64,000 nt of DNA, taken from an uncultured delta proteobacterium. GTDB lineage: Bacteria > Desulfobacterota > Syntrophia > Syntrophales > Smithellaceae. The position numbers and the translations under genes are program-made. Shown here piece by piece: positions 24,598 to 32,378 of the stretch (position 1 is the first letter of the stretch; every line of letters starts with the position of its first letter). The stretch lies in contig CAIVQG010000035.1 of assembly GCA_903907985.1 (NCBI GenBank), forward strand, positions 62,001 to 126,000, written 5' to 3'. The notes under the pieces were generated by a model. The model was not told the DNA's origin, made no database searches, and saw only the letters and a program-made list of their open reading frames with translations.

Positions 24598-24978
24598 TTA
24601 TTTAGCCTCGGTTAAAATGTTTTTAATGCCTCTGAATTTTCGCGCCAGCAACTCGGCACTCAAATTATACATCAGTTGATTTTCAGCCAAATTAGTCATT
24701 TCTTTATCTAAATTCGCTTTTTCGTCAGACTTGACCAATTTAAAATCGTTTCTGGTAAATTCATCCTTGGCATTGGGAAAATGTTTCTCGTTTGTTTGGG
24801 ATAAGCGAACTTTCAAGTCTACTGCCCGGCGCAAATTTTCTTTAAATACGTAATCCGCCGTTTTGTAATCAGCAGAGTCCAAGTTACTGATATTAGAAGC
24901 AATCACTTTATTGCGTTCAGAACGATAATCCATCATTGTTGATAATAAATTAAATGTCTTCCCGAATAAAGATTCCAT
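24598..24978 (-). CDS. flgB: Flagellar proximal rod protein FlgB
   Basis: 126 residues from the ATG at 24978 (MESLFGKTFNLLSTMMDYRS), with AGAGAGG seven bases upstream. A longer frame to 25017 would begin inside the sigma-54 promoter and is rejected. FlgB signatures include ERNKVIASNISNLDSADYK and the NLAENQLMYNLSAELL ending. It is the first gene of the flgB-flgC-fliE-fliF-fliG-fliH-fliI-fliJ-motE operon. Confidence 0.96.
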   Translation of the reverse strand: MESLFGKTFNLLSTMMDYRSERNKVIASNISNLDSADYKTADYVFKENLRRAVDLKVRLSQTNEKHFPNAKDEFTRNDFKLVKSDEKANLDKEMTNLAENQLMYNLSAELLARKFRGIKNILTEAK

Positions 24979-25005
24979 TACTAAACCTCTCTGAACAAAA
25001 TTATG

Positions 25006-25021
25006 TGCAAATCGCATACCA
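25006..25021 (-). promoter_or_regulatory. Sigma-54 promoter of the flgB operon
   Basis: TGGTATGCGATTTGCA on the minus strand: -24 TGG and -12 TTGCA with the exact 10-base spacing. The predicted start is near 24995, 17 bases before the flgB ATG. It lies in the short gap after the NtrC-type regulator gene, so the regulator and its likely target operon adjoin. Confidence 0.8.
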
Positions 25022-25031
25022 AAGGACTACT

Positions 25032-26453
25032 TCATCCTTTTTCTTCGGAAGAAAGATCCTTAATCCCATATTCATGAAGTTTATTTCTCATTGTTCTGAC
25101 ACTAATGCCCAATATTTTTGATGCCTTGGTTTTGTTCCAGTTAAACTTGTTTAACGTATCAAAGATCATATTCTTTTCCATATCATAAAGGGTTGAGTCG
25201 TTTTCGCTTTGTCTGTTCTTATCTTGCACTTGGTCTGCTTCTTCCGTCTGCGTATTTTTTTTGACGCTGGCAGCGGCACCGGCATTTTCCAGATATAGAT
25301 GCTCGACACCAATACGGGCATCGTTACACAACAAAACTGCCCGCTCCATTACATTTTCCAATTCCCGCACATTACCCGGCCATGCGTACGCCGTTAATAT
25401 GTTCTTGGCGGCATCGCTGAGAATTGGTTCTTTTTTTTCATTGACCTGACTATACTTTTTAATAAAATGCTCCGCCAATAAATTGACATCTCCATTTCTT
25501 TCCCTCAACGGTGGAACTAAGACCGGAATAACATTTAACCGGTAATAGAGATCACTGCGAAAAGTTTTTTGCGCAATGCGATATTGCAGATCAGCATTGG
25601 TCGTAGCAATTATCCGGATATCAATCGGTATGGGCATTTTCCCGCCCAGTCTGTCCACTTCAGCCTCCTGAACAACCCGTAACAATTTAGCCTGCAACTG
25701 AACATCCATTTCTGATATTTCATCAAGCAGCAGCGTACCCCCATTGGCCAGTTCAAACTTGCCAAGTTTCCTGACGGCCGCCCCTGTAAAGGCTCCTTTT
25801 TCAAAACCGAACATCTCGCTTTCCAAAAGCTGGGCCGGGATTGCCGCACAATTAACTGCCACAAAAGGCATATTACGGCGGTTGCTGTACCGGTAAATGT
25901 AACGGGCAAAAAGTTCCTTTCCCGTGCCGCTTTCCCCCTGAATGAGAATACTTGATTTACTCCTGGCCACATTCTTCAGCATTTCCAAAATTGCCAGAAT
26001 TTTTTTATCTGCCGTAATTATCTCCTTCACGGGATAAATACTGTCGAGATTTTCACTGCCTTCCTGCTCTGCATTTATTTGTGCACTCGCCGCCAATACA
26101 TTTTTTACTGCAAATTCCAGATCATCCAATGAAAATGGCTTCATAATAAACTCTGCGGCACCCTCTTTCATTGCTTCAACGGCGGTGTTCACAGTCCCAT
26201 AAGCCGTAATCAAAATTACCGGTGTTTGAGGTGATATCTTTTTAACTCCTCTTAAAACATCCATGCCGCTCATCATAGGCATGCGCATATCTGTAACGAC
26301 AACAGCAAATTGTCCTTCTTTAAACTTTACTAATGCATCAGCGCCGTTTTCTGCGGTTTCCACCTCATAGCCGCAACTGCTCAAGGATTCATAGAGGGCT
26401 GCACGCATCGATTGATCGTCATCAACAACAAGTAATCTTTCGGCAATAATCAT
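25032..26453 (-). CDS. Sigma-54-dependent flagellar response regulator (FlrC/FleR-like)
   Basis: 473 residues. The receiver domain (about 5-118) has the phosphoacceptor in VVTDMRMP. The AAA+ domain (about 155-385) has Walker [14 protein letters not shown] and the sigma-54 contact loop GAFTGA. The C-terminal Fis-type helix-turn-helix is KTKASKILGISVRTMRNKL (about 440-465). The stop of the upstream kinase overlaps its start by four bases, so the two form a two-component pair. It directly precedes flgB and its sigma-54 promoter, which is the layout of flagellar class regulators FlrBC/FleSR. That function is inferred from domains and position. Confidence 0.93.
   Translation of the reverse strand: MIIAERLLVVDDDQSMRAALYESLSSCGYEVETAENGADALVKFKEGQFAVVVTDMRMPMMSGMDVLRGVKKISPQTPVILITAYGTVNTAVEAMKEGAAEFIMKPFSLDDLEFAVKNVLAASAQINAEQEGSENLDSIYPVKEIITADKKILAILEMLKNVARSKSSILIQGESGTGKELFARYIYRYSNRRNMPFVAVNCAAIPAQLLESEMFGFEKGAFTGAAVRKLGKFELANGGTLLLDEISEMDVQLQAKLLRVVQEAEVDRLGGKMPIPIDIRIIATTNADLQYRIAQKTFRSDLYYRLNVIPVLVPPLRERNGDVNLLAEHFIKKYSQVNEKKEPILSDAAKNILTAYAWPGNVRELENVMERAVLLCNDARIGVEHLYLENAGAAASVKKNTQTEEADQVQDKNRQSENDSTLYDMEKNMIFDTLNKFNWNKTKASKILGISVRTMRNKLHEYGIKDLSSEEKG
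25138..25155. promoter_or_regulatory. Perfect inverted repeat inside the regulator gene, upstream of flgB promoter
   Basis: GTTAAACTTGTTTAAC is a perfect 7+7 inverted repeat with a two-base spacer, about 120 bases upstream of the -24 element at 25021. It is within coding sequence and could be chance, but the distance fits an enhancer site. Confidence 0.25.
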
Positions 26454-27691
26454 TTAACCGGTCTCTCCAATTTTTCATTAACTTCTTTCAGAAGGGGAAA
26501 ACTGACATTCACAATTGCTCCCCCCCGCAGCGAGTTTTCCACATTAATAGAGCCATTATGCTGACTGACAATATTATGCACTATGGCTAGCCCCAAGCCT
26601 GCCCCGTCTTGTTTTGTACTGAAAAACGGATCAAATATTCTGGATAAATTTTCTTCCGGAATCCCCGGCCCGGAATCTTGGAAGATTATTTCAGCGACAG
26701 CTGATTCTGCCGGGATAAATCCCCCGGCCGAAGCTATCGATTTAATTTTAAGGACCCCGCCGTCCGGCATGGCTTGCTGGGCATTTAATATTATATTTAA
26801 AAATACCTGCTTGATCATATCCGCATCACCTTCAATGCAAGCCTGCTCGCCGTCATATTTTACTGATATGTCAATGCCCCCTTGTTGCATGATTTGTTCA
26901 GAAAAATCAAGCACCTCGGCCAAAATATGGTGCAGATTAATTTTCTTCATTTTCGGACTTTGCTTTCGAGTAAACATCAGCAAATTGGATATTTTATTAT
27001 CTACATTTTTTACTGAAGAAATAATGTGAACGACTCGCTCTTTATCTTTTTTCTCCTGCAAATTTTTCAAAAGCAGCGAAGCAAAGAGTTCGATGCTGCC
27101 TAAAGGATTGCGAATTTCATGAGCGATATTTGCTGCCATCTCTCCCATTGCCGCAAACTTTTCCGTTCGCTTGGCCATATCTTCCAGTTTTTCAATTCGT
27201 GTGATATCTCGCAAAACAAAGACGTTACCGATCGTGGCACCACCGGGTGACTTAAACGGTGAGCAAAATATTTCCAATGTCCGGCCATTTATTCTTACTT
27301 TATTTCCCGATTCACCTTTAAAATACTCGGCAAGATTTATTGTTGGCCATTCATTAGCAACCGTATCTTCAAAAAGAATACTGACATGCTGCCCGATAAC
27401 ATTTGCCTGATCAGCACTGACAAACATTTCAGCGCATGAATTCATCGTCTGAATCTTTCCATCAAGATCCGTTACAATTACACCATTAATCAAACTTTCT
27501 AAAATATTTTGCAGATAATTTTTTGTTTGTTCTTTTTCCGCAACTGTCTTGACCAATTCAGTATTCTTTTCTTCAAGCTCTTTATTTAAATTGGCAAAAC
27601 GCTCTTCGAGTCTTGCATAAGCCAGCTGAAGATCAACGGTGGCTTTGTTAAAATTTTCAAATGACTGCTGGAGTAAAGTTATATCTTCCAT
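26450..27691 (-). CDS. PAS-domain sensor histidine kinase (FlrB/FleS-like)
   Basis: 413 residues with no membrane segment. An N-terminal coiled coil covers about 5-60 and a PAS domain about 65-175 (VIVTDLDGKIQTMNSCAEMF). The H-box MAANIAHEIRNPLGSIELF lies near 200, and the HATPase domain has NIILNAQQAMPDGG, DSGPGI and GLGLAIVHNIV. A soluble kinase next to a sigma-54 regulator in a flagellar island is expected for the FlrB/FleS role, which in Vibrio and Campylobacter relatives senses export-gate assembly. The signal here is unknown. It overlaps the regulator gene by four bases. Confidence 0.92.
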   Translation of the reverse strand: MEDITLLQQSFENFNKATVDLQLAYARLEERFANLNKELEEKNTELVKTVAEKEQTKNYLQNILESLINGVIVTDLDGKIQTMNSCAEMFVSADQANVIGQHVSILFEDTVANEWPTINLAEYFKGESGNKVRINGRTLEIFCSPFKSPGGATIGNVFVLRDITRIEKLEDMAKRTEKFAAMGEMAANIAHEIRNPLGSIELFASLLLKNLQEKKDKERVVHIISSVKNVDNKISNLLMFTRKQSPKMKKINLHHILAEVLDFSEQIMQQGGIDISVKYDGEQACIEGDADMIKQVFLNIILNAQQAMPDGGVLKIKSIASAGGFIPAESAVAEIIFQDSGPGIPEENLSRIFDPFFSTKQDGAGLGLAIVHNIVSQHNGSINVENSLRGGAIVNVSFPLLKEVNEKLERPVK

Positions 27692-27707
27692 AGACTTTCT
27701 TTAACCT

Positions 27708-29681
27708 TCAATTTTTCAAGTAATCCGAGTATTTATTCCACCATTGTTGATCACTAACATAGTAATCAACAACTTTTGTCCAAAATCCTTCCGGCCCTGA
27801 TTGGGTTTTGATTTTGGTAAATGTTTTCTGCGCCTCGGCATTGTTATCCATTTTTTGATATGCCTGACCTATATGGAACAGAGACCAGGATTTGATATCC
27901 GGATTGGAAGACTGATTTAAAGCTTTATTATACATTTGCAGACTATTTCTATAATTGTTTGCCTTGAAGTATAAGTCACCAGTCTCTTGATAAAAATCAC
28001 CCAAGATCGCTACTTTTTGCTTGTCTTGATCAAAATATTTATCTGCTATTAAATAATTCTGCAGAGCAAGAGAATCTTCTTTTTTTTCTTTCAAGGACGC
28101 CGCATAGCTCCAATAAGTCTGCCCCGGATCATTTATATTCTGACCGGACTTAACAACAGCAGCAAAATCAACAACAGCCTTGTCATACAACTTTTTCCGG
28201 TAAGCAATTTCCGCCATATCCTGTTTAATTGTGGCAATTAATGGGTTGTTTTTGCTTGATGTTTTCGTCATCAATTCACCAATAATTTTTTCGGCATCAT
28301 TGTATTTATTTCTGGCCATCTCTGCTTCGGCAATACGAAGCATGATTTTGTCAGCAACCTTATCATCTTTGCAGACATTTTTGTAATTTTTCAAAAGAGC
28401 TATGTAATCATCAGAAAGACCAACATTGCTTAAACTGACTGCTATTTTGTCAACAATATCATATTCAGCAGCATGAAGCGGGACAATTCTGTAGGCTTTA
28501 AAATAAATATCGGATACCGCCAAATAATCTTTTTTCCGATAACTGTCTTCAACCAACGTTCCGGCAGCCAATTTTAAGCTCTTTCTCGCTTCGGCCACCA
28601 TATTGCTCTGCGGATACATTTTTAAAAATTCCAAATAAATGTCAGCAGCCTTCCTATCATTCTTTAATTTACGGTAAGCATCTCCCTTTTGTAACAATGC
28701 GCTTTGGGCAATCTCACCTGTCGGATTTTTCTTCAGTAACAGACTATATGCTCCCAGCGGATCTTTATAATAGTTAATGTTCCCTAAAGCTAAAAGCACT
28801 TTGGCGCCAGGTTTATCAATACCCAGAGAAGCCATGGCCATAATGCTTTCTTTGGCTTCTTTACTATCCGGATACTTGTCAATGATCAAGTTATGAACAG
28901 TTAAGGCAGCGGTTACCTGGTCGGCTGCCTGATATGAATTGGCAAGTAGCAGTAATACTTCTTTTAATTTTTCATCATGCGAATACAAATTGGCATAAAA
29001 GGAAAATATTTTAATTGCCTCATCATAGCGGCGCAAAGAATATTTATGTTGCCCCATATCCAGAATAACTTCTTTAGGAATACCTGTAAAATCAGGCCAT
29101 TTTTTTTGTGCATCGCGAAACCATACTTCTGCACTGGCAGATTGTTGCATTTTGTAATAACAGTCCGCCACCAGATAGAAAGCTTGTTTGGCAAAAGGAC
29201 CGCCCCGATATTTCATCAGATATGCTATCAGTTTATCCACGGCCAGGCTATATTTCCCAACCTGATGCAACAGCGCACTGGATTTGAAGGACGCTTCGGG
29301 TATATAAGCAGATTGAGGATATTTACTGATCAAATTTTCATAATTTTTTAAAGCATCCGGATAATTATTCAAATATTCGTAAGCTTTGGCTAACCGGAAA
29401 TAAGTTAAAGCATTATTTCTTTTCTGATCGGGAAAACTCTGGAGCGCATTTTTATAGAATTGAACAGCAAGGAGCAGATGATCTTTACTGCCCTTCTCTC
29501 CAAGAAAAAAGTGGCAATCGGCCATATGGCGCAAAGCCCGTTCTCCCAAATCGCTGGAAGTATCATCACGAGCCACAAATTCTTTAAATGTTAACAGAGC
29601 TTGGTCATAGTCTTTATTTTTCAATTCACCCAGAGCCTTATCATAGAGAATTGAACCGGAATTAGCTTCCTCCTTTTCCAC
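27708..29681 (-). CDS. Tetratricopeptide-repeat protein, probably the 3' part of a SPOR-TPR gene
   Basis: 657 residues built of many TPR-like helical hairpins (for example ALTYFRLAKAYEYLNNYPDAL, NALTY... and AAFYLVADCYYKMQQ-type units) throughout. There is no signal peptide. The nominal GTG start (29681) has no ribosome site. The frame is open further upstream into the end of the SPOR gene, where removing one A from an A9 run (29696-29704) would fuse the two reading frames into one protein of about 902 residues. As a fusion it would be exported and periplasmic. A scaffold role in flagellar assembly or placement is a guess from context. Confidence 0.8.
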   Translation of the reverse strand: MEKEEANSGSILYDKALGELKNKDYDQALLTFKEFVARDDTSSDLGERALRHMADCHFFLGEKGSKDHLLLAVQFYKNALQSFPDQKRNNALTYFRLAKAYEYLNNYPDALKNYENLISKYPQSAYIPEASFKSSALLHQVGKYSLAVDKLIAYLMKYRGGPFAKQAFYLVADCYYKMQQSASAEVWFRDAQKKWPDFTGIPKEVILDMGQHKYSLRRYDEAIKIFSFYANLYSHDEKLKEVLLLLANSYQAADQVTAALTVHNLIIDKYPDSKEAKESIMAMASLGIDKPGAKVLLALGNINYYKDPLGAYSLLLKKNPTGEIAQSALLQKGDAYRKLKNDRKAADIYLEFLKMYPQSNMVAEARKSLKLAAGTLVEDSYRKKDYLAVSDIYFKAYRIVPLHAAEYDIVDKIAVSLSNVGLSDDYIALLKNYKNVCKDDKVADKIMLRIAEAEMARNKYNDAEKIIGELMTKTSSKNNPLIATIKQDMAEIAYRKKLYDKAVVDFAAVVKSGQNINDPGQTYWSYAASLKEKKEDSLALQNYLIADKYFDQDKQKVAILGDFYQETGDLYFKANNYRNSLQMYNKALNQSSNPDIKSWSLFHIGQAYQKMDNNAEAQKTFTKIKTQSGPEGFWTKVVDYYVSDQQWWNKYSDYLKN

Positions 29682-29691
29682 TGGTTCTGGC

Positions 29692-30417
29692 TCAGTTTTT
29701 TTTTGTTTTGCCGGTATTTTTTTCCAACACCCGAGCAGGCGGAACCGGACGTATTTTCTCTACTGTTTTTGCCTTGGCGTCAATGGGCTCTTTTTTGACA
29801 TTTGCCTGCCGGGACTGCATTTCCTGTTTGAGCTGCGCAGAACTGCTTTTCTCCAGATGTTTTTCTGTTACCGGAACTGCTGCCTGCTTGTCTTTTGCCA
29901 TCTGAATATTGGTATTACCGGACTTGTAATAGCCGGCATTAATTGCTTCGCTCTCTGAATTGAACACGACACGGTGATGCTTTTTTACTTTGTTATAAAA
30001 AGGCATTCCGGGTAAATGATATCGTTTAGAATCGCTGTTAGCAATAATGACGGTCGATTTACCTGTGGACGAATCTTCTTTTATAGTATTTTTATCTTTA
30101 TTCTTAGCGGCCTTATCGGCAGATACCGGGAAAATAGAATATTCACTGAGTACCTTCTTTTTCACCATCTCTTCTGCTGCAAGCCTAGCCTTTTGTTTCG
30201 TTTCATATTTGCCGGTATAAACCCGGTACCATTTGCCCTTCTCCTTGATTTCTACCTGCATAATAAATGCAGGATAACCAATTGCAGCCATTTTTTTAAC
30301 ATCTGTAACCGCTTGCTCACTTGTTTTGTAAGAAGCGCAATGAATAGTATACAAATTACCCGCAGCGGCAACGCCGGAGAGATTTGCCAGAAAAACAAAA
30401 AGCGTTACCCAAAACAT
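29692..30417 (-). CDS. Exported SPOR-domain protein, first gene of the flagellar regulator operon
   Basis: 241 residues. The signal peptide (residues 1-19) ends VAAAG. A SPOR (peptidoglycan-binding) domain covers about 20-100 (LYTIHCASYKTSEQAVTDV, WYRVYTGKYETKQKA). A long Lys/Ala-rich, low-complexity tail follows to the stop. SPOR domains bind denuded septal glycan strands. A sigma-54 promoter lies about 105 bases upstream. The stop TGA directly follows an A9 run, and the next gene reads in the +1 frame without its own ribosome site, so this may be the N-terminal part of a larger SPOR-TPR protein. Confidence 0.85.
   Translation of the reverse strand: MFWVTLFVFLANLSGVAAAGNLYTIHCASYKTSEQAVTDVKKMAAIGYPAFIMQVEIKEKGKWYRVYTGKYETKQKARLAAEEMVKKKVLSEYSIFPVSADKAAKNKDKNTIKEDSSTGKSTVIIANSDSKRYHLPGMPFYNKVKKHHRVVFNSESEAINAGYYKSGNTNIQMAKDKQAAVPVTEKHLEKSSSAQLKQEMQSRQANVKKEPIDAKAKTVEKIRPVPPARVLEKNTGKTKKN
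29696..29704 (-). other. A9 homopolymer at the SPOR/TPR frame junction
   Basis: Nine consecutive A on the minus strand, immediately before the SPOR stop. With eight A the frame would read GKTKKTEPEPVEKEEANSG and enter the TPR gene with no stop. Candidate causes are a homopolymer sequencing error, slippage, or phase variation. Confidence 0.6.
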
Positions 30418-30522
30418 AAAATATATGGGGCTGCCATTTTCTGTATTTAATATTAATTTGTCCGTATTTAGTTCTCCTCAGGGGAAAAAATATCTATCCG
30501 CATTCAACATCACATGAATAAC

Positions 30523-30538
30523 AGCAAATTATATACCA
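30523..30538 (-). promoter_or_regulatory. Sigma-54 promoter of SPOR-TPR-kinase-regulator operon
   Basis: TGGTATATAATTTGCT on the minus strand, with exact GG-to-GC spacing and -12 TTGCT. The predicted start is near 30512. It implies that the flagellar kinase/regulator pair is itself under sigma-54 control. Confidence 0.7.
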
Positions 30539-30565
30539 GGAGAAATTCACGGCTCATTTAATTGA

Positions 30566-30652
30566 GTTAGGACCGTTGCGAAATAACCGCCCATGAAGGT
30601 AGCAAGACCTGTTCCATTTCTCTATTTCGTTACGGCTCCTTATGGCGTTAGC
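30566..30652 (+). repeat. Intergenic inverted-repeat element, family A copy 3
   Basis: GTTAGGACCGTTGCGAAATA at the left, TATTTCGTTACGGCTCCTTATG-type sequence (30623-30644) at the right, with a longer centre than in the copies at 1989 and 17518. Confidence 0.65.
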
Positions 30653-30734
30653 TATAATTTTTAATCAGGTTGTTTTTAAACAAAGGCTGATCGATTTATG
30701 TAGCCCTGTTTTATTCTCTTCCAATCCTGATTCT

Positions 30735-30768
30735 GTCAAATAGCCAGCCCAATAGCCAATTATTTGAC
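30735..30768. promoter_or_regulatory. Inverted GTCAAATA half-sites between divergent sigma-54 promoters
   Basis: GTCAAATAG (30735-30743) and its inverted partner ATTATTTGAC (30759-30768). They lie about 80-110 bases upstream of the pilZ promoter and about 200-230 upstream of the SPOR promoter. The half-site matches the one near the fliL promoter (12641-12649). Proposed as binding sites of the flagellar NtrC-type regulator. Confidence 0.4.
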
Positions 30769-30847
30769 GCAATGCTCCAGAATTGGAAATTCATCTGATT
30801 GCTGATCCGCAAAGCATTTTTTCTTAAAGTTCATTTGACCATCAACA

Positions 30848-30863
30848 TGGCATTTGATTTGCA
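30848..30863 (+). promoter_or_regulatory. Sigma-54 promoter of pilZ-motA-motB
   Basis: TGGCATTTGATTTGCA with exact spacing and a perfect -12 TTGCA. The predicted start is near 30874, about 30 bases before the pilZ ATG. Confidence 0.8.
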
Positions 30864-30902
30864 TTAACTAAAGCGAATAATTTATTTTTTTGAGGTTTAA
30901 TT

Positions 30903-31442
30903 ATGGACTGCCAGGATATGCAAAACACAGAGAATCAACGGGAGTATTCCCGGGTTGATGCATTGATCCCCCTCGAATACAAATTAATTGATCCACAGCA
31001 AAGGCAATATCTTCATTCACGGGTTGCCGGAGAAATAATACTGGCTGAATTTAAGTCTTTGCCTGATCCTGACGATCAAGTAATAGCTCAATGGTTAAAA
31101 ACAATTAACACTAAATTGAACTCGATTATTCGCATGTTGACCATGCATCACCAAGGATTTGACCAATTGCCCATGAAAAGAGTCAACATAAGCGGCGGCG
31201 GGATAAGTTTCTCTCCGGATACGCCATATTCGCAGGGCGATATTATCGAATTTAAATTAACGCTGACAATGCAATACCCTTTATCGCTTTATTTATATGG
31301 CGAAGTGGTCGAACCAAGCAAAAACAATCCGGACTACGATACATCCGTCCAGTTCATTGCTATTGATGATTTCATCCGAGACGAGGTAATTCGGTTCGTC
31401 TTTGAAAAGGAGAGGGAAATCCTTCGCGAAAAAAGGAAGTAG
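30903..31442 (+). CDS. PilZ-domain c-di-GMP-binding protein
   Basis: 179 residues. The c-di-GMP motif has both halves: R13-E-Y-S-R17 near the N-terminus and N95-I-S97-G-G-G100 in the C-terminal PilZ barrel (about 88-165). A helical segment covers about 40-85. Lying 14 bases before motA under a sigma-54 promoter, it probably adjusts motor output to cyclic-di-GMP, as YcgR-type brakes do, but it lacks a clear YcgR-N domain and the role is inferred. Confidence 0.88.
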   Translation: MDCQDMQNTENQREYSRVDALIPLEYKLIDPQQRQYLHSRVAGEIILAEFKSLPDPDDQVIAQWLKTINTKLNSIIRMLTMHHQGFDQLPMKRVNISGGGISFSPDTPYSQGDIIEFKLTLTMQYPLSLYLYGEVVEPSKNNPDYDTSVQFIAIDDFIRDEVIRFVFEKEREILREKRK

Positions 31443-31456
31443 CCCCCTAATAATTC

Positions 31457-32320
31457 ATGTTTCCTATTATTGGCATTATCATCGTCGCCGGATGCGTAAT
31501 TGGCGGATACCTGCTGGAACACGGCAATATGTCCGTTCTTCTTCAGCCCGTGGAATTACTGATCATTGGCGGCGCTGCCTTGGGTGGTTTTATTATTGCT
31601 TCTCCAGTACATGTTATTAAGGCAGTAATTTCTTCTTTTATGGGCATATTCACACATAAAACTCGCGAAAAGAAAGAATATATCGACATCCTTATGCTCC
31701 TCAATGGAATATTTTATAAAATACGCCAACAGGGACTTGTCTCCATTGAAAATGATGTAGATACACCAAAGGAGAGTCCATTATTTACAAAATATCCAGA
31801 TATATTGAAAAATCACGCTGCAATTGATCTGATAACCGACACGTTGAGGACTGTTATGACCACCACCATCGCCCCTCATGAATTGGAATCACTGATCGAC
31901 CAGGAACTGGAAGCTTATCATGAAGAATCGATAACACCTGCTCACAGTGTTGCTGTAGTTGCAGATGGGCTGCCGGGTCTGGGAATTGTTGCCGCCGTTT
32001 TGGGTGTTATTTTAACTATGGCTAAGATCAAAGAACCTCCTGAAGTTCTGGGTGCCAGCATCGGCGCCGCTTTGGTGGGAACATTCCTGGGAGTTTTGCT
32101 CTGTTATGGCTTTGTAGGTCCTATGGCCAAGCATATGGAATTTATCGCCATGGAAGATTTGCAGTATATGAATGTAATTAAAGTCGCACTGTTGGCTTTC
32201 ATCGGCGGTGGAGCCGCCCCTAAAGTTGCTGTTGAATTTGGCCGCCGCGTCATACCAGCAAACATGAAACCTTCTTTTATGGAAATGGAAGATGCCTTTC
32301 GTGAAGCAAAGAAAACTTAG
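31457..32320 (+). CDS. motA: Flagellar stator protein MotA
   Basis: 287 residues with four membrane helices (about 1-20, 30-50, 172-192, 203-225). Signatures are LLIGGAALGGFIIA and, in the third and fourth helices, LGIVAAVLGVILTMAKI and IGAALVGTFLGVLLCYG. The cytoplasmic loop between helices 2 and 3 carries the charged residues that meet FliG. MotA and MotB form the proton channel of the motor. It follows the pilZ gene closely and precedes motB. Confidence 0.95.
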   Translation: MFPIIGIIIVAGCVIGGYLLEHGNMSVLLQPVELLIIGGAALGGFIIASPVHVIKAVISSFMGIFTHKTREKKEYIDILMLLNGIFYKIRQQGLVSIENDVDTPKESPLFTKYPDILKNHAAIDLITDTLRTVMTTTIAPHELESLIDQELEAYHEESITPAHSVAVVADGLPGLGIVAAVLGVILTMAKIKEPPEVLGASIGAALVGTFLGVLLCYGFVGPMAKHMEFIAMEDLQYMNVIKVALLAFIGGGAAPKVAVEFGRRVIPANMKPSFMEMEDAFREAKKT

Positions 32321-32378
32321 CGAGCAACTTAATGTATCATTTTAATAATCTAAAAATATTTACATTTGATGGATTTAT

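Larger units (their letters stand above)
30418..30902. other. 485-base divergent control region between SPOR and pilZ genes
   Basis: This is the divergence point of the motility locus. It holds a minus-strand sigma-54 promoter (30523-30538), a family A repeat (30566-30652), an inverted pair of GTCAAATA half-sites (30735-30768) and a plus-strand sigma-54 promoter (30848-30863). No gene is present. Confidence 0.7.
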
